Source of the DNA: Pedobacter sp. ok626
GTDB lineage: Bacteria > Bacteroidota > Bacteroidia > Sphingobacteriales > Sphingobacteriaceae
Assembly: GCF_900100435.1 (NCBI RefSeq)
Contig: NZ_FNEX01000006.1
Coordinates: 124,001-188,000, forward strand
Direction: 5' to 3'
Length of the DNA: 64,000 nucleotides
Positions within the stretch are counted from its first letter, which is position 1, and each line of letters opens with the position of its first letter. Made by a program: the position numbers and the translations under genes. Under the pieces are notes generated by a model. That model ran no database searches, was not told where the DNA came from, and saw only the letters and a list, made by a program, of their open reading frames with translations. This document shows positions 18,140-25,360 of the stretch, one piece after another.

Positions 18140-18898
18140 ATGAAAAAAATCATGATGAATATAAAAAGATTAGCGCTTTTTACCGCGCTGGTAATGGCCC
18201 TTTCGGCCTGTAACAAAGACGAGCTCAGTACCAGGGCAGTAAGCGTACAGGTTAGAGGTTATAACATTGGCAATAGTGAATTAGAGCTAACCATTGATAC
18301 TGTGGTTTATGATAAGTTTAAAACTGCCCCCAACACTTTGTTGAACTTTGGTAAGGTTTACACTTATTCTTCCAGCAAGGAACAGGCTTTGTTAAAGATC
18401 AAAGATGTTACGACAGGAAAAGAAGTATACCAAAGCCAGCTTGAACTCAATGCAGGAGGATTGGAACAGTTCTTCCCCTTTGTATATATCAATGGGGCTG
18501 CTCTAGAGATCAAAGCTCCGGCAGCAGATCCTTCAACCAACAAAATGGCCTTTTATATCTATTATCCGCAAAGTAATGATCCCATGGATATTTACATGAA
18601 GAATAAAAATGGAGATATTGTTTATATCGCCAAAAATGTTGTACCGGGTACCTGGGGCTATTCAGATTATGTAACTACAACGGGTTTTACGAGTGCCGAG
18701 GATAATTATGATTGGTTTTTTGTGAAAGCAGGCACTACAAATCAATGGGCCTTTAATGATAGCGAATGGATGAGCCAGTTTTCTACCGGCACACTTTTTA
18801 TGCCTAAAAAAGGCGAAAAGGGTAGGGTTCAAACTTATTTTGTGACCCCGGCAAGTAATCAGTTGGATGTGGTTAGCTTGTTTAAAGGTGTAAACTAA
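18140..18898 (+). CDS. Putative surface lipoprotein, 252 residues
   Basis: A signal peptide with lipobox ALSAC (Cys at about residue 24), followed by NKDELST and a strand-rich mature part (VQVRGYNIGNSELEL). No known domain recognised. It is the last gene of the sigma/FecR/receptor group, only 5 bp after the first lipoprotein and followed by a strong hairpin terminator. Probable partner of the TonB receptor. A second in-frame ATG two codons before KRLALF is an alternative start. Confidence 0.76.
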   Translation: MKKIMMNIKRLALFTALVMALSACNKDELSTRAVSVQVRGYNIGNSELELTIDTVVYDKFKTAPNTLLNFGKVYTYSSSKEQALLKIKDVTTGKEVYQSQLELNAGGLEQFFPFVYINGAALEIKAPAADPSTNKMAFYIYYPQSNDPMDIYMKNKNGDIVYIAKNVVPGTWGYSDYVTTTGFTSAEDNYDWFFVKAGTTNQWAFNDSEWMSQFSTGTLFMPKKGEKGRVQTYFVTPASNQLDVVSLFKGVN

Positions 18899-18921
18899 TG
18901 AAAACGGATTAACAAGGATTG

Positions 18922-18962
18922 AACAAGGCTTTGATGATTATGCCAATCATCAAAGCCTTGTT
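18922..18962. terminator. Strong bidirectional terminator hairpin
   Basis: 18-bp perfect arms (18922-18939 and 18945-18962) with a 5-nt loop, ending in TTGTTTGT on the + strand. It sits in the convergent gap between the lipoprotein operon and the methyltransferase and can serve both. Confidence 0.8.
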
Positions 18963-18978
18963 TGTATCATCAAAAATC

Positions 18979-19614
18979 CTAATGTGTCAATTTTCCGATC
19001 ATTACCAGGTCGGTAATAATTGAACCATCCTTATCTGGAGAACTAAACCGTGTTAAATTTATAACCTCGAAATTATTCTCCCGGAAGGCTCTTGTTAAAT
19101 CATCTTCCCGATGATAATTTACATACACTTGATCACCTGAACTTGATATTTGAAATCTCGATTTGGTGTTTTCATCCTCTTCCATGGTGCTCAAATAAAA
19201 CACACCATTGGGCTTTAATAAGCCGGATACGTTAGCTATCAGTTCACTAGCTTCTTTTGGTGTTAAATATGGCAGGCAAAAGCCACACATTACTCCTTCA
19301 AATCTTTTTTCGATGTTGGAGATTTCACGGCAATCCATTAGCTGAAACTTGGCGCCAGGGTTATTATTTTGTGCAAGTCTGAGCATATTCGGCGATAGAT
19401 CGATTCCCAATACATCATAATCCGGTTTTCTATCCAATAAGTATCGGCTGATATTTCCAGGACCGCAGGCTATATCTAAAATGGCTGCGTTGTTGATGGT
19501 TATGTTATCGCAGAAGATATTGAAGGTGCCAGCAAACAGACTGACATCCATGAATTTATCCTGGTATATTTTTGCAGATTTGTCAAATGCATCAGCAGCA
19601 TCTAATATTTTCAT
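18979..19614 (-). CDS. Class I SAM-dependent methyltransferase
   Basis: 211 residues. Motif I is ILDIACGPGNISRYLL (about residues 44-59), followed by the acidic end of strand 2 (LGIDLSPNMLRLA) and the motif II/III region (AKFQLMDCREIS, VMCGFCLPYL). This is a methyltransferase 11/25-type Rossmann fold. The substrate cannot be told. It is monocistronic, with a short spacer to the divergent kinase gene. ATG at 19614. Confidence 0.86.
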   Translation of the reverse strand: MKILDAADAFDKSAKIYQDKFMDVSLFAGTFNIFCDNITINNAAILDIACGPGNISRYLLDRKPDYDVLGIDLSPNMLRLAQNNNPGAKFQLMDCREISNIEKRFEGVMCGFCLPYLTPKEASELIANVSGLLKPNGVFYLSTMEEDENTKSRFQISSSGDQVYVNYHREDDLTRAFRENNFEVINLTRFSSPDKDGSIITDLVMIGKLTH

Positions 19615-19938
19615 AACATTACTTTTTTAAATTTTTCAATGGAACGCAGCAATCAGGGCTTCGCCCATCCAGCGACTCATGATATTGAATACTAGCGTAT
19701 AAGTACAAGATAACCAAAATACGGTCCTGTAACAACCAAATCATCTATTTATTGGGTATATGGGGGCATGTGTTGAAGAACGTCGGACAACTCTGTTAGC
19801 CAACAGATTTGTACTATAAGTGAGTGATCGGCCAGAACTCCTTAAAAATGGTACGAAATTGGTTATGATTTGAAGAGGTCGACCAAATTATTTTGGGCGA
19901 ATCGGTAGTATTAGCATTTAGTTATCAGGAACTCGAAA
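19615..19938. other. Intergenic region, 324 bp
   Basis: Divergent spacer between the methyltransferase and kinase genes. It contains one imperfect -7-like element for the kinase direction (CAGATTTG, 19804-19811) without a -33 partner. No other element is recognised. Confidence 0.45.
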
Positions 19939-21267
19939 ATGAGTAGAGTATTTACAATTGCAGCGGGACTTCAAAATCTTGGTGCCTTAAAAACAGGAGG
20001 CCAAGGTTCGGTGTATAAAGGGAAAAGGATGGGTGCAATTTATTCGGCAATCAAATTGATGCCTACGCCTATACATACTGAAGACGAGACTGACAAAAAT
20101 TATCGGAATTTTAGGAATGAAGTAACCAAGCTCCAAAAAGTAAACGAAAATCCATGTCCCAATGTAGTGAAGATAATGAGTTGGGGCATTACCGATAGCG
20201 GTTCTTTTCCGTATATAGAAATGGAATATATAGAGGGGCCAGACCTCTCTGAACTTTTACAACCCCCGAACCCACGAGCTTTCGCTATTAAAGAGCTGGT
20301 TAAAGTTGCCGATCAGCTGGCCAACGCCATTGCACATTGCCATCAAGTTGGCGTAAAGCATGGCGATATCAAGAGTAATAATGTAAAGTACAATGTGTAT
20401 ACAGGCAATTATGTGCTACTTGATTTTGGTTTGGCCATTATGAGCGAAGAGCAGCGTAGAACCAGTATCCGCCATGCGGGAGCCGTCGAATTTATGGCGC
20501 CAGAGCAGCATGAAGGGAAGATGTTAATGCAAACTGACATTTACAGCTACGGGATCATTTTATATGAACTTTTAACAGGTCAGGTGCCATTTCCTTTAAA
20601 TGGGGATGGTGATACCGGTCGTAATTCGGTAATGCTGGGTCACATGGAAGGGCAAATTCCAGATTTGATTAAATTAAGGAAAAAAAATCTGGAAAGCACC
20701 TTGTCAAAGGAGGACTTAAATATCGGGCTACAAGTACCTGCCTGGTTATTAGCCGTGATTTATAAATGCCTCGAGAAAGATCCGGCACAACGGTATGCCA
20801 ATGGTGTTGAACTAGCAGCCGCCATTACCCATGGAATAGTGCTCTCTGTGCAGCAACATCCTGAGGGGGGGATAATTGATAATGCTAAACTGATCGCATT
20901 GCTGAATTTAACTAAACCGCTTGCCCATGAGGTGACAAAAAAGCACGCATATGGAAATGAAGTGCGTTTGTCGAAAAAAATCATAGTTGGTTTAGTTGTG
21001 GCGATTGCACTTTTAACGACCTTTTTGTCTTATCTGTTTTTACCAAAAGAGAAAGTGATGGTAAGTTATGCAGTAGCCAATGCGAAAGCCTTTGAACCAC
21101 CCTTTTTATTCTATAATAGCCTGTATTTTGAACGAATATTGAAAGAGAGGGAAGATAGTATTCGTTTAGAAAAACTTAAACGCTCCGAAAAATCGAATCT
21201 GGCGAAGGAAATGAAAATGCAGGATGAGAAGAAAAAAAAGAGGAAAAAATTTTTAGGTATATTTTGA
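19939..21267 (+). CDS. Membrane-anchored Ser/Thr protein kinase
   Basis: 442 residues. The kinase domain covers about 10-300: Gly-rich loop TGGQGSVYKG (19-28), Lys39 in AIKLM, catalytic loop HGDIKSNN (His141, Asp143, Asn near 148), LLDFG (Asp162) and an APEQ-type P+1 block. The catalytic loop has Gly where RD kinases have Arg, so it is a non-RD kinase. One membrane segment lies at about 349-370, followed by a charged, lysine-rich probable coiled coil ending in KKKKRKKFLGIF. There are no PASTA or other sensory repeats. It is a single gene with no phosphatase partner nearby. Targets unknown. Confidence 0.9.
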   Translation: MSRVFTIAAGLQNLGALKTGGQGSVYKGKRMGAIYSAIKLMPTPIHTEDETDKNYRNFRNEVTKLQKVNENPCPNVVKIMSWGITDSGSFPYIEMEYIEGPDLSELLQPPNPRAFAIKELVKVADQLANAIAHCHQVGVKHGDIKSNNVKYNVYTGNYVLLDFGLAIMSEEQRRTSIRHAGAVEFMAPEQHEGKMLMQTDIYSYGIILYELLTGQVPFPLNGDGDTGRNSVMLGHMEGQIPDLIKLRKKNLESTLSKEDLNIGLQVPAWLLAVIYKCLEKDPAQRYANGVELAAAITHGIVLSVQQHPEGGIIDNAKLIALLNLTKPLAHEVTKKHAYGNEVRLSKKIIVGLVVAIALLTTFLSYLFLPKEKVMVSYAVANAKAFEPPFLFYNSLYFERILKEREDSIRLEKLKRSEKSNLAKEMKMQDEKKKKRKKFLGIF

Positions 21268-21332
21268 GCTTTTTTTGAGGCCATCGACAATGTAGATAAC
21301 GAAGTTTATACTTTGTAATCAAGGCATCTCAA

Positions 21333-22385
21333 CTAGTTCTTCATTTTTGCAAGTCTTTCCAGATCCAGTACCGTAATGATCTTCCCTTGACGGTCAATTA
21401 ATTTTTCATTGTGGAAATCTGATAGGGTTCTACTTACCGTTTCTGTAGCCATGCAGGCCATGGCTGCTAGATCTTCCCTCGCAATGCTGAAAAAATCTTT
21501 TTTTATAATTTGCTGGTGATACAGGCGAAGAATGGCTCCGGCCATTTTTTTTCTGACCGAATCATAAGCCAGTTGCAGTAGTTGTTCTTCTTTTTCTTGG
21601 TTGTCACGAGATAAAAGATGAATGAACTTTTTTGCTACTTCGGGATAAAGGTTGATTACTTTTTCAATTTCTTCCAGAGGGATCAAACAAAGTATACTAT
21701 CTTCTATTGTGGTAGCAGTATCGGTATAAGCATTTTTGCTTAAAATGGCACTGATGCCAAGGTAATCTCCTGTGCCATACATGCCGGTCATGAGTTCACG
21801 TCCATCTTGTGAAAGTTTGATCGTTTTAACTTTACCCTGAATGATCAGGTACAAACCCTTACCATGATCCCCTTCGTAGTAAAGCACGTGGTTTTTACAG
21901 AATTCAAGGCTTTTATGGCCGGCAATGATCCTGGCAAATTCTGCCAGCCCATCTGTTTTGGAAACCAGTACTTTGAACTCTTCTGTTGTACTTTTATTTT
22001 GAAGTTGCAGGTAGGCCTGTTTTCTCAGTCTGACATCAATAGCATTGAGCAGTTCAATGTCATCAAAGGGTTTGGTCAGGTAATCATCTGCGCCCATCTC
22101 CATTCCTTTGCGCAAGTCGTTGTGCTCAGCTTTGGCTGTTAAAAAAATAAACGGAATTGAGGCCGTTTCTACATATCTGTTGAGCATATATAATACCCCG
22201 TACCCGTCAAGTTCAGGCATCATGATATCGCAAAGAATGATGTCTGGAATATGTTTTAAAGCCATTTCTACGCCAACCTTACCATTGTCAGCTTCAAAAA
22301 CCGTGTATTTGGCCATTTCCAGGATCTCAACTATGTTCTCCCTTATGGCATCGTGATCTTCAATGATCAATATTTTTTTGTTCAT
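21333..22385 (-). CDS. Receiver-FNR/CRP fusion transcriptional regulator
   Basis: 350 residues. An N-terminal receiver domain (1-125) has the acidic pocket Glu9/Asp10, phospho-acceptor Asp53 in CDIMMP, Thr83 and Lys105 in TKPF. It is followed by a cyclic-nucleotide-binding-like jelly roll (about 140-260; VLYYEGDHGKGLYLIIQGKVK) and a CRP-type helix-turn-helix (about 285-345). The recognition helix ATETVSRTL carries Glu315, Ser318 and Arg319, the FNR-type E-x-x-S-R signature that reads TGAT half-sites. The gene overlaps the stop of the histidine kinase by ATGA, so the two are co-translated. Phosphorylation probably controls DNA binding. TGAT-N4-ATCA palindromes elsewhere in the window are candidate targets. 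Confidence 0.92.
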   Translation of the reverse strand: MNKKILIIEDHDAIRENIVEILEMAKYTVFEADNGKVGVEMALKHIPDIILCDIMMPELDGYGVLYMLNRYVETASIPFIFLTAKAEHNDLRKGMEMGADDYLTKPFDDIELLNAIDVRLRKQAYLQLQNKSTTEEFKVLVSKTDGLAEFARIIAGHKSLEFCKNHVLYYEGDHGKGLYLIIQGKVKTIKLSQDGRELMTGMYGTGDYLGISAILSKNAYTDTATTIEDSILCLIPLEEIEKVINLYPEVAKKFIHLLSRDNQEKEEQLLQLAYDSVRKKMAGAILRLYHQQIIKKDFFSIAREDLAAMACMATETVSRTLSDFHNEKLIDRQGKIITVLDLERLAKMKN

Positions 22386-23650
22386 GATTGTGGAAATGTG
22401 AGGGTAAAAAGCGTACCCCGGTTAATTCTGCTTTTGAAATCTACTTTACCATTCATTAGATCGGTGTACCTGGAAAGTATACTTAATCCAAGTCCGTTAC
22501 CAGAGATCTTCCCTGTATTGTGAGCTCGGAAAAACGGTTCACAAAGATGTTTCTGGTCTTCAATAGGTATCCCGATGCCATTGTCACAAATTCTGATGGT
22601 GCAGTTGTTTTCATTGATTTTGGTGTAGAATTGTATGGAACTTTCTTCGCCAGAGTATTTTATAGCGTTATCAATGAGTATAACGATGCAGTTTTTTAAG
22701 AGCGTTTGATCTAGTGTGATCATCAATTCCGAGCCTCTATGCACGAAAACTATTTTCTGTCGCCCTTTTAATGCGATCTGCATCTCTTCAGTAATTTCTG
22801 CAGCCAATTCCGCCAAATTAAAATGGCTGAATTTGGCCTGTACTTTCCCTGTATCCAATTTTTCGAGGGAAAGGAAATCATTCAGGATTGCAGTAACATT
22901 CTGTACAGCATCCTTTATCTTGCCGACATGTTTGCCGATATTGGGACTTTCGAAAGGAAGCGCATAGCGTTCAATAAGTGATACCGAAAGCTGTACCATA
23001 CTCAGAGGTGTGCGGAATTCGTGTGATGCAATGGAAACAAACCTACTTTTAAGTTTACCCAATTCCTGTTCTTTTGCCAGTGATAAGCTCAATTCCTGTT
23101 GCGTTTGTTCCAAAGTAAAAACTGTATTATGTAAGTTTTTAATAGAGCGGTTCAATTCAGCTTTTGTCCGCTCTAAGGCATCAACGGTTTCCCGGAGGGA
23201 AACCGTACGCTCTTGTACCTGATCTTCCAGCGAGCTTGCATAATCCTGAAGTTGTGATTCGGCTTCTTTTTCCCTACTCAAGTCATGAATAAAACCAGCA
23301 TAAATGATCCTTCCAGAATACCTGACTTCACTGACACCCAGCCTAAAAGGAAACTGACTTCCATTTTTTCTCATGCCAGTCAATTCTCTGCCAATACCAA
23401 TAATGCTGGCGGTGCCAGTTTTTTTATAACGAAAAAAGTAGCCGTCATGAGACCCGCGGTCGGGTTGTGGCATTAACATAGATATATTTTTTCCAAGTAC
23501 TTCTTGCTCGGTATAGCTGAAAAGTTTGCAGGCAGCGGGATTAATGGATTCAATTACCCCTTGGTCATCTATTGTGATCAGACCGTCTATCGCATTGTCG
23601 ATAATCGCTTTTAGCAAAACGGTATTTTCCATAAAAGGGGTACAGATCAT
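22382..23650 (-). CDS. FixL-like PAS sensor histidine kinase
   Basis: 422 residues, no membrane segment. The PAS domain (about 10-128) closely follows FixL: LMPQPDRGSHDGYFFRY and IIGIGRELTG. Set against Bradyrhizobium FixL as I remember it, the proximal heme histidine (His200) aligns with His68, Arg206 with Arg74 and Arg220 with Arg88 at identical spacing; the FixL His214 position is Ser82. A coiled coil (130-195) leads to the HisKA domain with His210 in SHEFRTPL, then the HATPase domain (DNAIKYSG, GNGLGLS). The gene overlaps the regulator gene by 4 bp and is divergent from an aldehyde dehydrogenase. A cytoplasmic oxygen or redox sensor is inferred; heme binding is not proven. An alternative ATG lies at 23632. 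Confidence 0.9.
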   Translation of the reverse strand: MICTPFMENTVLLKAIIDNAIDGLITIDDQGVIESINPAACKLFSYTEQEVLGKNISMLMPQPDRGSHDGYFFRYKKTGTASIIGIGRELTGMRKNGSQFPFRLGVSEVRYSGRIIYAGFIHDLSREKEAESQLQDYASSLEDQVQERTVSLRETVDALERTKAELNRSIKNLHNTVFTLEQTQQELSLSLAKEQELGKLKSRFVSIASHEFRTPLSMVQLSVSLIERYALPFESPNIGKHVGKIKDAVQNVTAILNDFLSLEKLDTGKVQAKFSHFNLAELAAEITEEMQIALKGRQKIVFVHRGSELMITLDQTLLKNCIVILIDNAIKYSGEESSIQFYTKINENNCTIRICDNGIGIPIEDQKHLCEPFFRAHNTGKISGNGLGLSILSRYTDLMNGKVDFKSRINRGTLFTLTFPQS

Positions 23651-23703
23651 ACTAACCTGCTTTATACCAACAGTCTGTAGGTCGTTTTGTTTTAATTATA
23701 TGG

Positions 23704-23717
23704 ATGATGAGTATCTT
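23704..23717. promoter_or_regulatory. Imperfect FNR-type palindrome
   Basis: ATGAT-GAGT-ATCTT: nine of ten arm positions fit ATGAT-N4-ATCAT. It lies 22 bp (about two helical turns) from the perfect site at 23726 in the kinase/aldehyde dehydrogenase divergent region. Confidence 0.4.
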
Positions 23718-23725
23718 CTCTGTAG

Positions 23726-23739
23726 ATGATTCACATCAT
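23726..23739. promoter_or_regulatory. FNR-type palindrome ATGAT-TCAC-ATCAT
   Basis: Perfect 5-bp arms with a 4-bp spacer, matching the TGAT-N4-ATCA core expected for an FNR-type recognition helix. It lies between the FixL-like kinase operon and the divergent aldehyde dehydrogenase. No TAnnTTTG box stands at the 51.5-bp spacing here, so it may repress or autoregulate. Confidence 0.55.
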
Positions 23740-23800
23740 TTCCGGTGTTGGCGATTACACGGACCTTTATGCTTTATCCACCAAATAAACAATCCACATT

Positions 23801-25183
23801 ATGGCTATACAAACCATTAATCCTTTTAGTAACGAACTTATTAAAAGTTTTCGGGAAATGTCTCCGGAATTGGTTGCGGTCGAAATTTCTATCGCCGATG
23901 AAACTTTCCAAAGCTGGCGTAAAACCAGTTATGCACAACGGGCAGATCTCCTACACAGTGTCGCAAAATTGATGCGGGAGCAAAAAGATCAACTATCTAG
24001 ATTGATTACATTGGAGATGGGTAAATTAATCGCTCAAAGCCATGGAGAGATCGCCCTTAGCGCTGATATTATAGACTATTACGCTACAAATGGGGAAGCC
24101 TTCCTAAGTGATCAAAAGTTGGAAACTGAATATGGTGAAGCTTATATTAAGAGCACTCCAATTGGTGTGCTACTTGGAGTTGAACCTTGGAATTTTCCTT
24201 TTTATCAGGTCGCTCGTTTTGCTGCACCTAACATTATGGCAGGTAATGTTGTGTTAGTTAAACATGCTTCGAATGTTCCGCAATGTGCATTGGCAATTCA
24301 GGAGTTGTTTGCACAGGCTGGAGCACCAAAAGGTCTATATACAAATTTATTTGTCAGCGGAAGCCTTATAGATGATGTAGTAGCTGATCCACGGATTAAA
24401 GGCGTTTCTCTTACCGGAAGCGAAACCGCAGGTGCAAGTATTGCCGCTGTTGCAGGAAAATTTCTAAAGAAGTCGGTGCTTGAACTTGGCGGCAGCGATG
24501 CCTTTATTGTTTTGGAAGATGCGGATCTGGATAAAGCGGTGGATTGGGCTGTTATAGGACGCATGAACAATACGGGCCAATGCTGTGTGGCTTCAAAAAG
24601 GATTATTGTACTGGAAGCAGTTGCTGATGAGTTTTTGGATAAGTTCAAGGCTAAACTGACTGGGTTAAAGGTTGGAGATCCGATGGATGAGGACACCGAA
24701 TTAGGCCCTTTAAGCTCAGAAGGAGCTGTTATACATTTGATTGAACAGGTACAGCGAAGTGTAAGGGCTGGTGCAAAGGTATTGTTAGGTGGTAAACTGA
24801 TTGATCGAAAAGGTGCATTTATAGAGGCTACCATATTAGGTGATGTTAAACCTGGCATGGCAGCGTATCATGAGGAATTATTCGGGCCGGTAGCTTCATT
24901 TTACAGCGTTAAAAATGAGCAGGAGGCGATTGATCTCGCAAATGACTCAGCTTTTGGTTTAGGTGGGAGTATTTTTACCAATGATATCGAACGCGGAAAA
25001 CGCTTGGCCGAACAGATTGATACCGGTATGGTATTCATCAATCATCCAACCTGGACCCAGCCTGATCTGCCTTTTGGCGGAACTAAGGGGTCCGGATATG
25101 GAAGGGAATTGTCCAGCCTAGGCATACAGGAATTTGTCAATAAGAAACTGATTCGAATCAGCAATTTAACAGACCCTTTTTAG
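23801..25183 (+). CDS. NAD(P)-dependent succinate-semialdehyde/aldehyde dehydrogenase
   Basis: 460 residues, the size of the short Sad/YneI-type succinate-semialdehyde dehydrogenases. The NAD-binding block is VEPWNFPFYQVARFAAPN, the general base is Glu228 in LELGGSDAF and the catalytic cysteine is Cys262 in NNTGQCCVASKR. The C-terminal PFGGTKGSGYGRE is standard. It oxidises an aldehyde, probably succinate semialdehyde, to the acid in the cytoplasm; the substrate is family inference. The gene is divergent from the FixL-like kinase and shares its FNR-type boxes. Confidence 0.88.
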   Translation: MAIQTINPFSNELIKSFREMSPELVAVEISIADETFQSWRKTSYAQRADLLHSVAKLMREQKDQLSRLITLEMGKLIAQSHGEIALSADIIDYYATNGEAFLSDQKLETEYGEAYIKSTPIGVLLGVEPWNFPFYQVARFAAPNIMAGNVVLVKHASNVPQCALAIQELFAQAGAPKGLYTNLFVSGSLIDDVVADPRIKGVSLTGSETAGASIAAVAGKFLKKSVLELGGSDAFIVLEDADLDKAVDWAVIGRMNNTGQCCVASKRIIVLEAVADEFLDKFKAKLTGLKVGDPMDEDTELGPLSSEGAVIHLIEQVQRSVRAGAKVLLGGKLIDRKGAFIEATILGDVKPGMAAYHEELFGPVASFYSVKNEQEAIDLANDSAFGLGGSIFTNDIERGKRLAEQIDTGMVFINHPTWTQPDLPFGGTKGSGYGRELSSLGIQEFVNKKLIRISNLTDPF

Positions 25184-25210
25184 TCGACCGGAATTTTTAA
25201 ATGTCTGCAG

Positions 25211-25224
25211 ATGATCTATATCAT
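25211..25224. promoter_or_regulatory. FNR-type palindrome ATGAT-CTAT-ATCAT
   Basis: Perfect dyad, extended to 6-bp arms by G25210 and C25225. Its centre (25217.5) is exactly 51.5 bp upstream of the first base of a -7-like box at 25269, the same distance as at three other sites. It lies upstream of the hybrid kinase gene. Confidence 0.68.
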
Positions 25225-25268
25225 CACAACTGATGATGGCGGTCATTAGAAAAGTAAGGATGATGCCT

Positions 25269-25276
25269 CATCTTTG
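25269..25276 (+). promoter_or_regulatory. -7 box of the hybrid kinase promoter
   Basis: CATCTTTG matches TAnnTTTG at five of six fixed positions. No -33 TTTG element is visible, which fits activator dependence. The leader to the ATG at 25361 would be about 80 nt. Confidence 0.5.
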
Positions 25277-25360
25277 AATAAATGGGGCGTATGCCACTCC
25301 GATGATATTGTTTATAAAAGATTAAGCAATCAATTAACGTATTTTTAGCACTCAAGATGT

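Noticed and set aside
18922..18962. Possible TGAT...ATCA regulatory box.
   Set aside because: The arms are 18 bp around a 5-nt loop between convergent genes with a T-rich exit, so a terminator explains it better; the TGAT and ATCA are not at 4-bp spacing.
19615..19938. Riboswitch or small RNA upstream of the kinase.
   Set aside because: No conserved fold, hairpin or terminator was found in the stretch.
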